Of a stretch of 12,505 nucleotides of DNA, positions 6,728-12,505 are shown in pieces. The stretch's first letter is position 1, and each line of letters begins with the position of its first letter. The DNA is from an uncultured Opitutia bacterium. Its GTDB lineage: Bacteria; Verrucomicrobiota; Verrucomicrobiae; Opitutales; MB11C04. The position numbers and the translations under genes are program-made. Under the pieces are notes generated by a model that saw only the letters and a list, made by a program, of their open reading frames with translations, was not told the origin of the DNA and did no database searches. Location of the stretch: positions 1 to 12,505 of the forward strand of contig CAJWWH010000048.1 in assembly GCA_913048545.1 (NCBI GenBank), read 5' to 3'.

Positions 6728-8734
6728 ATGATCAGCAAGCTTTTTACACCTGCCTGTTTCCTTTTCTTCCTGCCGGTCCTTATTAACCTGCAGGCAATCG
6801 AGAAAATTGTTCTTGCCCATTATATGCCTTGGTATCAGGCAAATTCTCAGTCTGGGGAGTGGGGCTGGCATTGGACAATGGATCATTTCGACCCGAACGA
6901 GGTAAGATGGGATGGGAAGAGAAAACTGGCATCCACAGATTATCCTTTAATTGGGTTGTATGATTCTGGCGACAGGCATGTTTTGGAGTGCCAGGTACAA
7001 CAGATGAAACTCGCCGGAATCGATGGGGTAATCATTGATTGGTACGGTGTTCATGATCTGAATGACTATAAGATGATTCATGAAAATGCCAAAAGGTTGG
7101 TGGCTGTTATTAAACGGGCCGGATTGCGATTTGCGATTTGTTATGAGGATCGTTCAGTTGGAGAAGCGGTTAAAAAAAGTGTGATTAAAAAAGAGCAAAC
7201 TGTCGCTCATGCTCTTGAATCTCTCGAATGGGTTGCCCAAAATTGGTTTATTGATGAGGCATACCTGAGGATTGATGGAAAGCCAGTTCTTCTGCTCTTT
7301 GGTCCGATGATGCTGGAGGATGGAAAGTTAAAACAGGTGACAGAAAAATTAACGCCTAAGCCTGTTACATTTTCTTTACCCCATCTCAAGGAATCCGGAG
7401 GAACTGATTCCATCTTTGCCTGGCCTCCGGTAGATGGAGGAAGGCGGGTATCGGACAAACAGTGGAAAAAAGAATTAGGTGATCTGTATAGAAAAGAAAA
7501 AAGTGAAATTAAACCGATACCAATTGCCTTTCCGGGTTATCGGGATTTTTACGAAAGGGCCGGTATTCGAAAAAGCTATGGAAGCATAGCGGATCGCGAC
7601 GGATTAACCTGGAATGAATCCCTCGATCTGGCCTTCTCTCAGAATTCTCCTGTTATTCAAATTGCGACATGGAATGATTATGGGGAGGGTACAGTGGTGG
7701 AACCGACCACAAATCTCGGGTATCGTTATCTCTATCAATTAAGCCAAAAAATTAAAGAACCGGTTACGGAGAGTGAGTTGGCCTTGCCAGCTGAATTGTT
7801 AAAGCTTCGAAAAAGAACCGAGCAAAATACTGAAATCCAGAAGGTTCTTGAAAAAGCCTCTGATCATCTTTTTTCACTCCGGCTATCGGATGGCCAAGAA
7901 TTGATTAAAAATGTGAGACGCGAAGAAACAAATCTGCCCGCTTATTTTGAGAATGGACCCGAACTTTTTGATCCCGGTTATCGTTTGTATTCGGATATTC
8001 AATATTATCAGCAAAATGAACAAACGGAATATCAAAAACTTCGTTGCCGACTTGATGTGTATGGCCCAGCGAGTGGAAAAAATCTGCCGGTGGTGATTTG
8101 GTTTCATGGAGGAGGAATATCCAAGGGGAACCGAACCATTCCCTTACCCCTTCGAAAAAAGGGATTGGTGATCGTGACTGCAAATTATCGATTCAGTCCG
8201 AGAGTAAAATCACCCGCTTACATTGAAGATGCGGCTGCAGTGGTGTCATGGACACTTAAAAATATAAAAGAATTCGGCGGAGCACCCACAGCTGTATTTG
8301 TAAGTGGGCATTCAGCCGGTGGGTATCTTGCAAGTATGGTTGGACTGGATCCAAAATACTTGAAGGCTTTTGGGTGTTCTCCCGATCAAATTGCCGGTTT
8401 GGTTCCTTTGAGTGGACATACGATTACTCATTTCACGGTTCGGAAGGAAAGAGGAATTCCATGGAATCAGGTTATTGTTGATGAAATGGGCCCGCTTTTT
8501 CATGTAAAGAAGAAAACCCCGCCCATTTTGTTAATCACTGGCGATCGGGAATTGGAATTGTTTGGCCGTTATGAGGAGACAGCGTATTTTTGGAGAATGA
8601 TGAAAAAGGTGGGCAACCCTGCGGTTTTTTTAAGGGAGATTAAAGGATTTGATCATGGTGGAATGGCCGAACTCGCTTTTCCACTACTCTTGGACTTCGT
8701 TTCGGTACATTTCAAAAAGAAAAATAATCGTTAA
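6728..8734 (+). CDS. GH99-like glycosidase fused to alpha/beta-hydrolase esterase, exported
   Basis: The 668-residue product has two catalytic modules. Residues 1–23 are a signal peptide ending LQA. Residues about 24–355 form a GH99/GH71-like barrel: LAHYMPWYQ at the start, GIDGVIIDWYGVHD, then TWNDYGEGTVVEPT near the end, a conserved family segment. Families of this type include endo-acting alpha-mannan enzymes. After a charged linker (about 360–420), residues about 425–665 are an alpha/beta-hydrolase with oxyanion motif H460-G-G-G, nucleophile S529 in GHSAGG, D606 (LLITGDRE) and H643 (GFDHGG), so the triad is complete. It probably deacylates the glycan its partner module cleaves. The frame is open from TTG 6674, but ATG 6728 is chosen because the signal peptide starts there and the TTG lies inside the leader stem-loop. 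Neither has a strong ribosome site. The substrate is unknown. Confidence 0.87.
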   Translation: MISKLFTPACFLFFLPVLINLQAIEKIVLAHYMPWYQANSQSGEWGWHWTMDHFDPNEVRWDGKRKLASTDYPLIGLYDSGDRHVLECQVQQMKLAGIDGVIIDWYGVHDLNDYKMIHENAKRLVAVIKRAGLRFAICYEDRSVGEAVKKSVIKKEQTVAHALESLEWVAQNWFIDEAYLRIDGKPVLLLFGPMMLEDGKLKQVTEKLTPKPVTFSLPHLKESGGTDSIFAWPPVDGGRRVSDKQWKKELGDLYRKEKSEIKPIPIAFPGYRDFYERAGIRKSYGSIADRDGLTWNESLDLAFSQNSPVIQIATWNDYGEGTVVEPTTNLGYRYLYQLSQKIKEPVTESELALPAELLKLRKRTEQNTEIQKVLEKASDHLFSLRLSDGQELIKNVRREETNLPAYFENGPELFDPGYRLYSDIQYYQQNEQTEYQKLRCRLDVYGPASGKNLPVVIWFHGGGISKGNRTIPLPLRKKGLVIVTANYRFSPRVKSPAYIEDAAAVVSWTLKNIKEFGGAPTAVFVSGHSAGGYLASMVGLDPKYLKAFGCSPDQIAGLVPLSGHTITHFTVRKERGIPWNQVIVDEMGPLFHVKKKTPPILLITGDRELELFGRYEETAYFWRMMKKVGNPAVFLREIKGFDHGGMAELAFPLLLDFVSVHFKKKNNR

Positions 8735-8970
8735 TCCGGATGGTAATTAGTTTACGATGTAGAAAGTTTTTAGGTGACTGTAGGCTTTTGGGGGAGATTA
8801 TTATAATGAAAAAATAACTTTTATTCTGAAATTTGCGATTTCTCCCCTCTAATTTACTTGTAGGTTTATAGATTTACGGGATCGATAAATTTAAATTTTT
8901 TATATAATGTGAATCATCTAACTTCCTCTCATTTCTTTTTACCTTTTATTTCCCCCCCTAGTCGTCCCGA
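8735..8970. other. gene-free spacer between host-type and phage-type blocks
   Basis: No convincing gene, tRNA or terminator with a T-run was found in these 236 bases. The stretch is AT-rich, especially 8881–8905. GGGGAGA (8791–8797) and TCTCCCC (8841–8847) are inverted but 43 bases apart. If the right block is an integrated element, its left boundary may lie here, but no attachment-site repeat can be identified within this window. Confidence 0.5.
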
Positions 8971-10572
8971 TTATTCACCCCAATTGCGCCATGATAGACC
9001 TGAGTTGAGATCGGACTTGTAGGAAAAGATGCCACTGTCTTTATCGGATGTGCTGAAGGAAGGTGGTTTGTAATATTCGCCTGTGCTTGGTGTTCGAGCG
9101 AGTACGTCTAAACCTATGGATAAAGCGTCAATCTGATCGTCGTGTTTTCCAGAAGGAAACGTTTGGCATTCATCATGGAAAGCATCTAGCCAAGGCGCAT
9201 TGTCTGGTATCAGTACACGACCACCTTCTATTAATGGTAAGACCGCCGATAGGCGGGTAACTTTATCTGTCGATATGCGGTACGGGATTACGGACACACC
9301 GCTTTCCCGCTTGAGTTCTTGGATCAAGGATTGCCCCGAAGCCTTGTCTTCGATGTAGATGCCGCGCAATCCTTTGCCGCGCCATTGGTTGTTGAGCATG
9401 ATCATCTTGCGCTTGAGATCGGGAAACTCGTAACGGTCACGGTGTATGTCTACAATGTAAATGTCGCCCGACTTGTCGAGTCCCATTGTGATCATTACAG
9501 AATAGTCAGATGTTGACTTGACCTTGAATGCTGTGTCGGCTGCGATGATTAAAGTAGAGAATTTCTCTGGCTTCATATCGGCTGGGTACTTTCTCCACCA
9601 CTGAGCCTTAATTAAATTACCACCTTCGATGTAGGGGGACTGTTGATAGAGAGATGCAAACTCGCGGGGGTTTAGCCGTTCACGTCGCTCAAGATCCTCA
9701 AGAGAAAATCTATCAGGCCATAACGCAATTCTTTCGGTAACAGGCAAGTACCTTTTTCGTTTGCTGATATTACGAGCTTGTTCATTTGTAATGTGTTCGG
9801 GATCGTCGGGTGGCAGTTGGCGACGGTCTTTGCCCTCTACTCCTCTGACTACTTTATCTGTGATCGCTTGGAAGTTGATGTGTTCCCATCTACCCTCGCG
9901 CCAATCAGCGGTTTCCATCAGCCGACCAGCTATATCGTCGGGATGCCAGCGAGTTAGGATGATTATTTGTGATGGAGCTTGCCCGTCTAGGTCGGGTTGA
10001 AGACGAGTTGATAGACCAGATACATAAAAATCCCACACTTTGTTGCGCTGCGTTGCGCTTTCTGCCTCTTCACGGGACTTGAGAGGGTCGTCTACTAGTA
10101 GAATGTTAGCTGCGCGGCCCGTTGTTGTGCCGCCAACACCAATAAAATAGCCACCCCCACCCCCTGTTGTACGCCAATTGTCTACTGCACGGCTGTCTTG
10201 AGACATTTCTAGGTCTGGAAATGCTTGTATTGTGAGGGGATCGTTCACTAAATCGCGTACTTGTCGCCCAAAATCTGTGGCAAGTTGGCTGTTATAGGAC
10301 GTGGACATGATGAAACGTGAGGGTTTTCGTGCCATAAAGTACGCTGGAAAGAACACACTCCCGAATGTAGACTTGCCGTGTCGTGGCGGCATGGTGATTA
10401 AAAGGTTACGTGGGCCGATACCCTTCTCTAAATTGTCCAATGCACCGATAAGTTTGCTGTGAAAGTCTGGCAACTTCCACTTCGGATTGTGAAGTCGGAT
10501 GAAACCGTCGAAACTTTCCTCTGCCCTCTTTAATTTAAGAAGGTGTTTAGCTGCGTCTTGTGCTGTCAGCAT
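8971..10572 (-). CDS. terL: phage terminase large subunit
   Basis: The 533-residue product is the ATP-driven motor and nuclease that packages phage DNA into proheads. The N-terminal ATPase shows Walker A in PPRHGKST (62–69), Walker B in ILLVDDP (157–163, D161-D162) and the coupling segment IIILTRWHPDD (203–213). The C-terminal RNase H-like nuclease shows D346 in IIAADTAFK, the acidic IYIEDKASGQS segment and D478-D479 with D482 in HDDQIDALS. This matches the gp17-like group with a Terminase_6C-type nuclease, and length is normal with every key residue present. ATG 10572 is supported by AAGGAGA (10584–10578) five bases upstream, inside the end of the preceding gene, indicating translational coupling. 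No portal gene follows; the next gene leftward is the chromosomal GH99-like one, on the other strand. The tailed-phage origin is sure; whether the element is active is not. Confidence 0.96.
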   Translation of the reverse strand: MLTAQDAAKHLLKLKRAEESFDGFIRLHNPKWKLPDFHSKLIGALDNLEKGIGPRNLLITMPPRHGKSTFGSVFFPAYFMARKPSRFIMSTSYNSQLATDFGRQVRDLVNDPLTIQAFPDLEMSQDSRAVDNWRTTGGGGGYFIGVGGTTTGRAANILLVDDPLKSREEAESATQRNKVWDFYVSGLSTRLQPDLDGQAPSQIIILTRWHPDDIAGRLMETADWREGRWEHINFQAITDKVVRGVEGKDRRQLPPDDPEHITNEQARNISKRKRYLPVTERIALWPDRFSLEDLERRERLNPREFASLYQQSPYIEGGNLIKAQWWRKYPADMKPEKFSTLIIAADTAFKVKSTSDYSVMITMGLDKSGDIYIVDIHRDRYEFPDLKRKMIMLNNQWRGKGLRGIYIEDKASGQSLIQELKRESGVSVIPYRISTDKVTRLSAVLPLIEGGRVLIPDNAPWLDAFHDECQTFPSGKHDDQIDALSIGLDVLARTPSTGEYYKPPSFSTSDKDSGIFSYKSDLNSGLSWRNWGE

Positions 10573-10912
10573 CCATCTCTCCTTCCGTTACAACTTCCGC
10601 ATCTAATATGTTGTTCATGCCCATAGCGATTTCCTCTAGCTGGGCGCGAGATAATTTGTCGGGCGTTTCTGTAGTTAGATGTTCATGCTGAACGAACTGT
10701 GCAGTTAGATCGGGCATGACCTTGTTGAGTAGTGCAGCGAATACACGAGCTTGGGTTGGGTTCCACCCTTCTTCGTGTCTTCCCATTACAACTTCGTGAG
10801 CTTCAGTTAGTTGCTCTGATACTTTTGACATTATGTCAGCACGAAGTCTGCCCACTTGTGCGGGTGTAAGCTTTTTCTCAGGTGGTAAAGATTTTCTTGG
10901 TAAGCGTCCCAT
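10547..10912 (-). CDS. probable terminase small subunit
   Basis: The 121-residue product directly precedes the large terminase and overlaps it by 26 bases, the classic small-subunit position. It is highly charged. A basic N-terminus (MGRLPRKSLPPEKKLTPAQV) is followed by a helical region (RLRADIMSKVSEQLTEAHEV) and then NPTQARVFAALLNKVMPDLT, which resembles a segment common in small DNA-binding packaging proteins of phages; the C-terminus is acidic. Small subunits normally recognise the packaging site and stimulate the motor. The start at ATG 10912 is favoured by AGGA ending six bases upstream. The same frame is open back to a GTG at 11041, which would add 43 residues, but that start lies inside a tandem repeat and has no ribosome site. 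Small subunits diverge strongly, so position supports the call more than sequence does. Confidence 0.65.
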   Translation of the reverse strand: MGRLPRKSLPPEKKLTPAQVGRLRADIMSKVSEQLTEAHEVVMGRHEEGWNPTQARVFAALLNKVMPDLTAQFVQHEHLTTETPDKLSRAQLEEIAMGMNNILDAEVVTEGEMDADSTRRS

Positions 10913-11000
10913 TAGGTTTCCTGACGTTTTCAATTTTGCTAAGATTTCTCGGATAGGTGAGTAACTGTAATTCCCAAAATGCAACTCGGGGATCGACCAT
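10878..11000 (-). CDS. possible 40-residue leader ORF ahead of the small terminase gene
   Basis: An ATG at 11000 follows a G-rich ribosome-like stretch (AAAGGGGGG, a few bases upstream) and opens a 40-codon frame that ends TGA at 10880–10878, overlapping the start of the small-subunit gene by 35 bases. It begins MVDPRVAFWELQLLTYP. No family is recognised. Short overlapping ORFs are common upstream of phage packaging genes, but this one could equally be chance. Confidence 0.2.
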   Translation of the reverse strand: MVDPRVAFWELQLLTYPRNLSKIENVRKPNGTLTKKIFTT

Positions 11001-11018
11001 ACCGCCCCCCTTTCTTGA

Positions 11019-11042
11019 TTTTGACACACTTTTTGACACACT
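11019..11042. repeat. two perfect tandem copies of a 12-base unit
   Basis: TTTTGACACACT occurs at 11019–11030 and again at 11031–11042 without a mismatch. It lies upstream of the packaging pair on the minus strand and of the two AT-rich genes on the plus strand. Each copy contains TTGACA on the plus strand, but no good -10 element stands at the usual distance. It could be a protein-binding iteron-like site; function is unknown. Confidence 0.6.
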
Positions 11043-11223
11043 ATTCTTTTAAGTCATTGATTTTATTGGTGTTTCTAGCCCTCTATTAAAGGTTTATATG
11101 GTCATTTTCGGCCTAAAAAACGTTTCTAAACTTGGTCTTTGAGCGTTAAAACATTGGGTTTTTCAGTGCCATAACCAAACTTTAGCAAAAATCCAAACTA
11201 GGATCGTCCCTTACGTGCGCGAC

Positions 11224-11240
11224 CAACAGCAAAGCTGTTG
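11224..11240. promoter_or_regulatory. GC-balanced hairpin upstream of the 102-residue gene
   Basis: CAACAGC (11224–11230) and GCTGTTG (11234–11240) are perfect 7-base arms around AAA. No T-run follows, so it is not an intrinsic terminator. It lies 45 bases before the ATG at 11286 and may be a leader hairpin or an operator. The rest of 11043–11285 shows no gene; CCAAACT is repeated at 11175 and 11193. Confidence 0.45.
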
Positions 11241-11285
11241 AGGATTGATTTGGGGTATCGAAACACAAACCTTGGAGAACTAATC

Positions 11286-11594
11286 ATGTTTACAATCAAT
11301 CTTAATCAAAACGTTATCAATGAACTATTCGCTTTTCACACTAATCCAGAACCAGAACTATCAAATGAAACTATTGCTGTACTTGATCAAATCGAACTTG
11401 ATCATGGTTCAAACTGGCTACCAGTTTCAGCTTTGGACGGCGAATTAACTTTTGAATATCTTGAAATCGTTGTTCTACTTGAGAAAATTTTGAGGCTTTG
11501 GTTGGAATATCTGTATAGAGTAGGAAGTGCTCAATATCAGATAAAAGGAATGCTGAGTATTCTAAGTAAGCGTTTGAAACTAGGTAATTATTAA
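11286..11594 (+). CDS. unknown 102-residue protein
   Basis: I do not recognise this protein. The start ATG 11286 is supported by TTGGAG eight bases upstream; the frame is open 48 bases further back but without a ribosome site. The N-terminal half is acidic and asparagine-rich (INLNQNVINELFAFHTNPEP), while the C-terminal half looks helical and more hydrophobic (EYLEIVVLLEKILRLWLEYL), ending basic (SKRLKLGNY). No signal peptide, zinc site or helix-turn-helix is evident. It is divergent from the packaging pair and reads in the same direction as the glycosylase-like gene 129 bases downstream. A 93-codon frame on the opposite strand overlaps it and is judged a shadow because the plus frame has the better start. 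It may be a phage accessory gene. Confidence 0.6.
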   Translation: MFTINLNQNVINELFAFHTNPEPELSNETIAVLDQIELDHGSNWLPVSALDGELTFEYLEIVVLLEKILRLWLEYLYRVGSAQYQIKGMLSILSKRLKLGNY

Positions 11595-11684
11595 GGTTTG
11601 TCGGCGGTTCTGTAAACAATATATTTCTCTCGGTCAGCAAAATAGTATACATATATACAGTATTAATTTAAACCCCCAAAATAC

Positions 11685-11714
11685 AAAAAAAACAGTTTAT
11701 TATTAATAAAACTG
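11685..11714 (-). terminator. AT-rich palindrome with T-run on the minus strand (terminator or operator)
   Basis: CAGTTTATTA (11693–11702) and TAATAAAACTG (11704–11714) are inverted with one bulged base; eight A residues (11685–11692) precede them. Read on the minus strand this is a weak stem followed by eight Ts, the shape of an intrinsic terminator, which could stop leftward transcription from the gene at the window end. Standing 9 bases ahead of ATG 11724, it could instead be an operator for that gene. Confidence 0.4.
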
Positions 11715-11723
11715 CTTATATCG

Positions 11724-12398
11724 ATGAATCAAAATCATTTAAAAGAATTGAAAAAACTAATTCATAAAACTGGTTTAAAAAATTTATCAGGTTCAATCAT
11801 TTACTCTGGAGATTCTACCCTCCAAGAGGGAAAGATGTATTTCTTAGGACAAAATCCTGGTGGAAATGCAGATATGTATGAGGCTGATTCAATTATCAAT
11901 CAATTGATGTATTCAGGTGAATTTAATGAATATCTTGAAGGTGAATGGTCTGGGCATTCAGGAAAAAGACATCAATATAATATTGTAGAGATGTTTAAAG
12001 ATTTAGAAATTGACATAGAAAAAACGTTTTCAACAAACCTTAGTTTTATTAGATCCGGAGATACTGAGGCATATCAAAGAAATTTAAATGAGGACTATAG
12101 AATTTTTTGGCCAATTCACGAATACTTTTTATCCATAGTAAAACCAAGAATTATCTTATCAAATGGCAGCCAAGCAAAAAACTTTATTTACAAAAAAATG
12201 ATTAACAAAATTGATTTTGAAGAATTTATATTTGAAGATAATTACAGAGGAAGAAGAATGAAATGCTACTCGACATCTGGTTATCTTCAAGCACGCAACA
12301 AGATGTTAAAAGTTAAACTATTATCCATCTTCCATTTGAGCAAATGGGAATATCCAAAATATAAAAGCGGCATTAATTGGCTGAAGAATAGGCTTTAA
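11724..12398 (+). CDS. uracil-DNA glycosylase superfamily-like protein
   Basis: The 224-residue product resembles the uracil-DNA glycosylase fold. KMYFLGQNPGGNAD (37–50) fits the motif A strand and water-activating loop, with N44-P45-G46-G47 where enzymes of the superfamily have a G-x-x-P-G type loop. TFSTNLSFIRSGD (101–113) and KPRIILSNGSQAKNF (140–154) match the middle strands, the latter like the P-x-x-V-x-x-x-G core. FHLSKWE (203–209) resembles the late H-x-S DNA-intercalation loop, with H204. In true enzymes these excise uracil or other damaged bases; some relatives have other roles. The gene is strikingly AT-rich (18 G/C in 60 bases at 11761–11820), unlike the terminase, and has no Shine-Dalgarno site. 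It may be a phage or island accessory gene. The fold call is moderate; the substrate is unknown. Confidence 0.55.
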   Translation: MNQNHLKELKKLIHKTGLKNLSGSIIYSGDSTLQEGKMYFLGQNPGGNADMYEADSIINQLMYSGEFNEYLEGEWSGHSGKRHQYNIVEMFKDLEIDIEKTFSTNLSFIRSGDTEAYQRNLNEDYRIFWPIHEYFLSIVKPRIILSNGSQAKNFIYKKMINKIDFEEFIFEDNYRGRRMKCYSTSGYLQARNKMLKVKLLSIFHLSKWEYPKYKSGINWLKNRL

Positions 12399-12505
12399 AT
12401 TTTTACTTGCTTACTTGCGGCTCTGAGCATGTGACCTGAATTACAGATTTGTTGAGCTTGATAGGTAGAATCTTTTAAACCTTCCAACACATAAGTTTGA
12501 TTCTT
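12395..12505 (-). CDS. C-terminal end of an unknown protein, partial
   Basis: On the minus strand one frame is open from the window edge for 36 codons and ends TAA at 12397–12395; the other two minus frames stop within this stretch. The visible residues include STYQAQQICNSGHMLRAASK and end KQVKI. I recognise no family. Its stop overlaps that of the convergent glycosylase-like gene by four bases, an arrangement that supports a real gene rather than a random frame. The start and most of the protein lie outside the window. Confidence 0.5.
   Translation of the reverse strand, partial: KNQTYVLEGLKDSTYQAQQICNSGHMLRAASKQVKI

Noticed and set aside
8790..8847. GGGGAGA and TCTCCCC as a terminator or attachment site
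   Set aside because: The arms are only 7 bases, 43 bases apart, with no T-run and no second copy seen as a direct repeat.
10913..11041. GTG 11041 start extending the small terminase subunit by 43 residues
   Set aside because: The start lies in the tandem repeat, has no ribosome site, and the added residues look unlike the rest of the protein.
11021..11047. TTGACA boxes in the tandem repeat as a plus-strand promoter
   Set aside because: The only -10-like hexamer (TATTCT at 11042) is 15 bases from the first box and overlaps the repeat end; too weak to call.
11371..11652. 93-codon minus-strand frame
   Set aside because: It has no ribosome site, overlaps the plus-strand gene with a better start, and shows no recognisable motif.
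1..12505. tRNA, rRNA, CRISPR array or insertion sequence
   Set aside because: Scanning by eye showed no cloverleaf with a T-arm signature, no spaced repeat array and no transposase-like protein; a software scan was not possible.

Overview
The window looks like a chromosomal segment of a PVC-group bacterium, most likely a marine Verrucomicrobiota relative (Planctomycetota or Lentisphaerota are possible), joined to a stretch of phage-type DNA. The assignment rests on gene families: a PSD1-type protein (Planctomycete cytochrome C domain plus DUF1549), a secreted formylglycine sulfatase, a YHYH-domain protein and a GH99-like enzyme. These are typical of PVC polysaccharide degraders. No rRNA, tRNA or other taxonomic marker is present, so the assignment is an inference.

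Left block (1–8734). On the minus strand an IclR-family regulator (1090–1881) is followed after 47 bases by the PSD1 protein, which is cut by the window start. Divergently, across a 239-base spacer holding a perfect 12-base palindrome, lies a plus-strand run: sulfatase (2121–3683), GH33-type sialidase (3718–4866) and YHYH-domain protein (4910–5890). Spacers in this run are 34 and 43 bases with no terminator visible, so it reads as one operon. A minus-strand SGNH hydrolase (5887–6627) converges on it with overlapping stop codons. A second divergent spacer with a long stem-loop precedes a two-domain protein (6728–8734): a GH99-like glycosidase fused to an alpha/beta-hydrolase esterase. All products whose N-terminus can be judged, apart from the regulator, carry an export signal. 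The block therefore looks like an exported glycan-processing set that desulfates, removes sialic-acid-like sugars, deacylates and cleaves backbone. IclR is the natural candidate regulator.

Right block (8971–12505). After a 236-base spacer without genes comes a minus-strand phage DNA-packaging pair, a probable small terminase subunit (10547–10912) and an intact large terminase (8971–10572), overlapping by 26 bases. No portal, capsid or integrase gene is visible. Upstream is a non-coding stretch with a tandem repeat and a hairpin. Then come two plus-strand genes in visibly AT-rich DNA: an unknown 102-residue protein (11286–11594) and a protein resembling the uracil-DNA glycosylase superfamily (11724–12398). 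The last 111 bases hold the C-terminal end of a minus-strand gene that runs off the window.

By hand count, single 60-base lines give 24 G/C in the sulfatase (2821–2880), 35 in the large terminase (10081–10140) and 18 in the glycosylase-like gene (11761–11820), so the window is a mosaic. The right block could be a prophage edge, a prophage remnant, a genomic island, or less likely an assembly join.
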